This document shows positions 50,050 through 52,199 of a stretch of DNA of 52,199 nucleotides, in pieces. Source of the stretch: Candidatus Bathyarchaeum sp. GTDB lineage: Archaea; Thermoproteota; Bathyarchaeia; Bathyarchaeales; Bathyarchaeaceae. Below the pieces are notes generated by a model. The model saw nothing but the letters and a program-made list of their open reading frames with translations. It ran no database searches and was not told the origin of the DNA. Within the stretch, counting starts at the first letter, position 1; every line of letters starts with the position of its first letter. The DNA is taken from assembly GCA_003096235.1 (NCBI GenBank), contig PIXT01000188.1, positions 1-52,199 of the forward strand, in the 5' to 3' direction. The position numbers and the translations under genes were made by a program.

Positions 50050-50667
50050 TTAATTGCTGTGAAGATAAATGTTGTTATACATGTTGAATATTTCTTCTTT
50101 TATTTTCAATGGTGTTCCATGTTTGGCTGTTTCAGGATAGACTATTCCTGTTTACAAGTCAATTTGTTTCAGTTTTAGGCTTAGTATTTCGATAGGTCTT
50201 AGTCCTGTGTCTTTCGAGATTGCGCTGGCTGTTGCGGTTTTTATACATGCACTTGAAATTATTGCCTCGATGTTTTTTTCTAAGGGGATTCTTGGAACTT
50301 TTCTTGGTTGCCAATAAATTGGTTTTTTCCATTCAATTCCGTAGAATTTAGCATATGTATCATATGCGTAGGCTAGATTTCTTTTGTAACCTTCGCTTTC
50401 ATGTTGTGCTATTGTGGTCTTTACAAATTCAGGGTCTTGTAAATCGCATCTTTGGCTTAGTGCTGATAGTGCTTTATCCACGTTTCTGATGATGTCGTAT
50501 GATAATCCTCGTTTTTTCATGTCCCATAAGACGTTGAAAATTGGTGTATCTCTTTGACATATTGTCTTAAAAGCTGGGTTTTTGACGGCATTCGGTCTGT
50601 GGGGTTGGTGTGCTGGTCGTAACCCGCCTTTAGCCTTAGTAATTTCTTTTATCAAGTTTTTATCCAC
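50050..50667 (-). pseudogene. Tyrosine recombinase (integrase), truncated by in-frame stop
   Basis: The open part (50667-50152) is 171 residues: an N-terminal core-binding domain (VLWDMKKRGLSYDIIRNVDKALSALSQ) and the start of the catalytic domain with the first catalytic Arg (DTGLRPIEILSLKLKQIDL). TAA at 50152-50154 ends it. In the same frame beyond the stop the sequence continues TGIVYPETAKHGTPLKI, the expected beta-hairpin with the catalytic Lys, then degenerates to a TAA at 50050. The HxxR, H/W and Tyr residues are missing. It is therefore a decayed integrase. Confidence 0.8.
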
Positions 50668-50766
50668 CTTGTTTTTCTACTTTCATAATTTATTCAAGAT
50701 GGTTAAATATGCATTTAGTCTTTATTATGGTCAAAATTACTTCAATTAATAAATGGGGGATGTGGT

Positions 50767-51228
50767 ATTCAAGAAATAATTGAAAAAGTCAGAGATTTTT
50801 GTTTTGATTTTGGAGAATCTTATCCTAATTCACATGATTGTTTTCAATCAAGTTTATCCCAGTTTCTTCGGAGTATTGGATATGTTGCTTATTTAGAGGA
50901 TGAAATTTTTTTTAATTGTGTAAAAGCTAATGATGATATTGTTCGCAGAAGAGGTTTGATAGATATTGTTGCTGTTTTGGGGCAAGAAAAAGTTGCAATA
51001 GAGTTTGATAATGGGAACAACCTAAAATTGAAAAGTATTTCTAAACTTCTCCAGTCAGATGCAGATATTAGAATTGGAGTTGTTAGGGGTAATAAAAGAG
51101 CTAATGTTTGGCCATCAAATAAAAGAAGAATATCGTATGTGATGAGAAGACTTGAAATTTTAAAAAAGCCAATATATCTGATAATAAACTCAAACAAATC
51201 TGCAAGTTGGATATACCCTTTTCCTTAA
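50767..51228 (+). CDS. Possible PD-(D/E)XK-type nuclease, probable ATT start
   Basis: The frame open upstream of the TTG at 50956 adds about 63 residues of sound sequence: IQEIIEKVRDFCFDFGESYPNSHDCFQSSLSQFLRSIGYVAYLEDEIFF. No ATG, GTG, TTG or CTG starts it. GGGGGA (50755-50760) stands 6 nt before ATT (50767). The 153-residue product shows RRRGLIDIVAVLGQEKVAIEFDNGNNLKLKSISKL, which resembles a GxxD...IEFD...K nuclease core (Asp in LIDIV, Glu-x-Asp in IEFD, Lys in LKLK). The fold call is tentative. It may come from the same element as the integrase. Confidence 0.55.
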   Translation: MQEIIEKVRDFCFDFGESYPNSHDCFQSSLSQFLRSIGYVAYLEDEIFFNCVKANDDIVRRRGLIDIVAVLGQEKVAIEFDNGNNLKLKSISKLLQSDADIRIGVVRGNKRANVWPSNKRRISYVMRRLEILKKPIYLIINSNKSASWIYPFP

Positions 51229-51393
51229 CCGAAATTCTGATTTGATCGGTTTTTCTAGGCATTTGATTCATTTCAATTTTTAACTCGTATGGGGGCAAGG
51301 CGTAGGGAGGGACGACCGAAGCCGAAGCCCAGAGTTATAATCTGATTGGATGAAATGCGAGAATAGCAACTTGTAGAATTCTCTGTTGAGATG
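51229..51393. other. Intergenic region with a G+C-rich patch
   Basis: In A/T-rich surroundings, 51289-51345 is rich in G and C. An ATG frame there encodes an 18-residue basic peptide (starting MGARRREGRPKPK). There is no SD. It could be a small ORF, the broken start of a larger gene, or part of an RNA. Confidence 0.35.
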
Positions 51394-51906
51394 TCACACC
51401 TTAAACTTCTTCAACATGCCCTTTAAATTAACTTTAGAACTTTTTTCGTTAGCTTGAATAATTAAGTTCGCAACTTTCTCTAGGTCAAGGTCATCAACGT
51501 TTTTGCCTCTAATCTTGATAGTCCTTGTTTCATTGAATTTCTCCATTATTATATCAACCATTTTGGCAGAATCAGCGAAATCTAAATCCTTCATGTAGTC
51601 TGAGAGTACTGCCAAACGTGCTATGTGTGGAAATTTTTTCTCTGGTAATGGAAGCTCAATTGTAATTTCTTTTTCAAGAGGTTTGATTGTTGGTTCTCCT
51701 GTTTTTGCTTTCCATAATCCTTGGTCGCTTTCCACTTTTCCCATGTATTGCAAATGATTAAGTAAATCGTAACTTGTGGTTTTATGAACTCCCAGTTTTT
51801 CTGCAAGTTCAACAGCTCGTATACCACCTTTTGCACTACTTTGTTGCACCAACTTGTAGCAACTGTCTAATTTGTCCATGTTTTTATGGTCTTTTTGCTT
51901 TGGCAT
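51394..51906 (-). CDS. Winged-helix transcriptional regulator
   Basis: The 170-residue protein has an IclR/MarR-like winged helix near the N-terminus: DSCYKLVQQSSAKGGIRAVELAEKLGVHKTTSYDLLNHLQYMGKVESDQGLWKAK, with the recognition helix HKTTSYDLLNHL. The rest is charged and helical (ARLAVLSDYMKDLDFADSAKMVDIIMEKF, KVANLIIQANEKSS). It is divergent from the gene at 51962. Between them lie two GTAGCTAC palindromes, the first ending 9 bp upstream of this gene's ATG. Autoregulation of an element's replication or control module is likely. Confidence 0.78.
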   Translation of the reverse strand: MPKQKDHKNMDKLDSCYKLVQQSSAKGGIRAVELAEKLGVHKTTSYDLLNHLQYMGKVESDQGLWKAKTGEPTIKPLEKEITIELPLPEKKFPHIARLAVLSDYMKDLDFADSAKMVDIIMEKFNETRTIKIRGKNVDDLDLEKVANLIIQANEKSSKVNLKGMLKKFKV

Positions 51907-51907
51907 A

Positions 51908-51943
51908 GTAGCTACACCACTGAGAATAGAGTGAAGTAGCTAC
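51908..51943. promoter_or_regulatory. Twin palindromic operators
   Basis: GTAGCTAC occurs at 51908-51915 and 51936-51943, 28 bp apart, in the 55-bp divergent spacer. Each is a perfect 8-bp palindrome. One or both are likely bound by the winged-helix protein. Confidence 0.6.
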
Positions 51944-51961
51944 TTATTCTTTGTGGAAAAA

Positions 51962-52199
51962 ATGAATTTTCAGGTTTCTAGCAATAACCAATATACAATC
52001 GGCAAATGTCCTCCTGAACAAGAATTAAGTAACGAATTCTGGAGTTTTGGTGAGTATGAGCTTGTAGGTCATGGAAAACAGACTAATAGCAGTTGCGGTA
52101 AATTCTTAGGTTTTCGTGGCTGTGCTCGCGTTGACTTACATAACAAGATAACACTTGATGGCGTAAATTATGCTGGCAAAGTGTTTGTCCAGAAAATTC
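51962..52199 (+). CDS. Partial gene, possible element replication or zinc-binding protein
   Basis: An ATG at 51962 opens 79 codons that run off the window end. The sequence is FQVSSNNQYTIGKCPPEQELSNEFWSFGEYELVGHGKQTNSSCGKFLGFRGCARVDLHNKITLDGVNYAGKVFVQKI. Three cysteines and several glycines suggest a metal-binding protein. The CGKFLGFRGC arrangement and the divergent winged-helix neighbour remind me of replication proteins of small archaeal elements, but I cannot confirm this from the part visible. There is no clear SD, so the mRNA may be leaderless. Confidence 0.6.
   Translation, partial: MNFQVSSNNQYTIGKCPPEQELSNEFWSFGEYELVGHGKQTNSSCGKFLGFRGCARVDLHNKITLDGVNYAGKVFVQKI

Overview
The window is a stretch of archaeal chromosome. 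RNase P protein subunits Pop5 and Rpp30, ribosomal protein L15e, a geranylgeranyl-reductase-family flavoprotein, diphthine-ammonia ligase, an archaeal-type FtsZ, NikR and several Lrp/RAM regulators all point that way. Start codons are often TTG or GTG behind G-rich Shine-Dalgarno (SD) runs. The gene mix and moderate A+T content suggest an uncultured Bathyarchaeia-like (TACK) archaeon. This placement is an inference; 16S rRNA or marker phylogeny would decide it.

Layout. 0.2-4.8 kb: an Lrp regulator and a four-gene leucine- or lysine-type 2-oxoacid elongation operon. 4.8-12.7 kb (minus strand): three large cell-surface proteins, a B3/B4-domain protein and a 2[4Fe-4S] ferredoxin. 12.8-15.7 kb: a lone RAM sensor, a KaiC-like ATPase and an ammonium transporter. 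15.9-18.6 kb: a CARDB surface protein. 18.6-20.8 kb: the L15e/COG1325/Rpp30/Pop5 operon. 21-28.3 kb: catalase, methyltransferase, Dph6, a pilin-like protein, a GGR flavoprotein and an MscS channel. 28.3-31 kb: a second nitrogen locus with two RAM genes, glnA and a divergent Lrp. 31-34.1 kb: a ZnuABC-type metal importer divergent from nikR. 34.2-41.1 kb: ftsZ, two acetyltransferase-fold proteins, a GTPase-dead EF1A/SelB-like protein and a REC-PAS-histidine kinase. 41.3-46.1 kb: a beta-oxidation-type operon (hydroxyacyl-CoA dehydrogenase, DUF35, thiolase, enoyl-CoA hydratase, acyl-CoA dehydrogenase). 46.2-52.2 kb: an accessory region.

The two nitrogen loci appear linked. The kaiC-amt operon and glnA carry the same 15-bp TATA-overlapping sequence followed by similar leaders, and stand-alone RAM genes sit beside both. 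No GlnK is seen next to amt, so the KaiC-like ATPase and RAM proteins are candidates for the sensing role.

The accessory region starts with an alternating tandem array of two unrecognised small proteins (X1-Y1-X2-Y2). It continues with a tandem pair of isoprenylcysteine-methyltransferase-like genes lying between two decayed copies of one integrase. It ends with a possible PD-(D/E)XK nuclease, a winged-helix regulator with paired palindromic operators, and a partial gene cut by the window end. This looks like the remains of one or more integrated elements.

Two features recur across the window. One is an intergenic element (TTTTCAACAAT, then 7 nt, then a TATTAG/CTAATA palindrome) at three places with fixed spacing. 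The other is a set of genes whose best SD-supported or homology-supported start is CTG, ATT or possibly ACG, which standard gene callers would miss or truncate. I saw no complete tRNA or rRNA gene, CRISPR array or intact insertion sequence.
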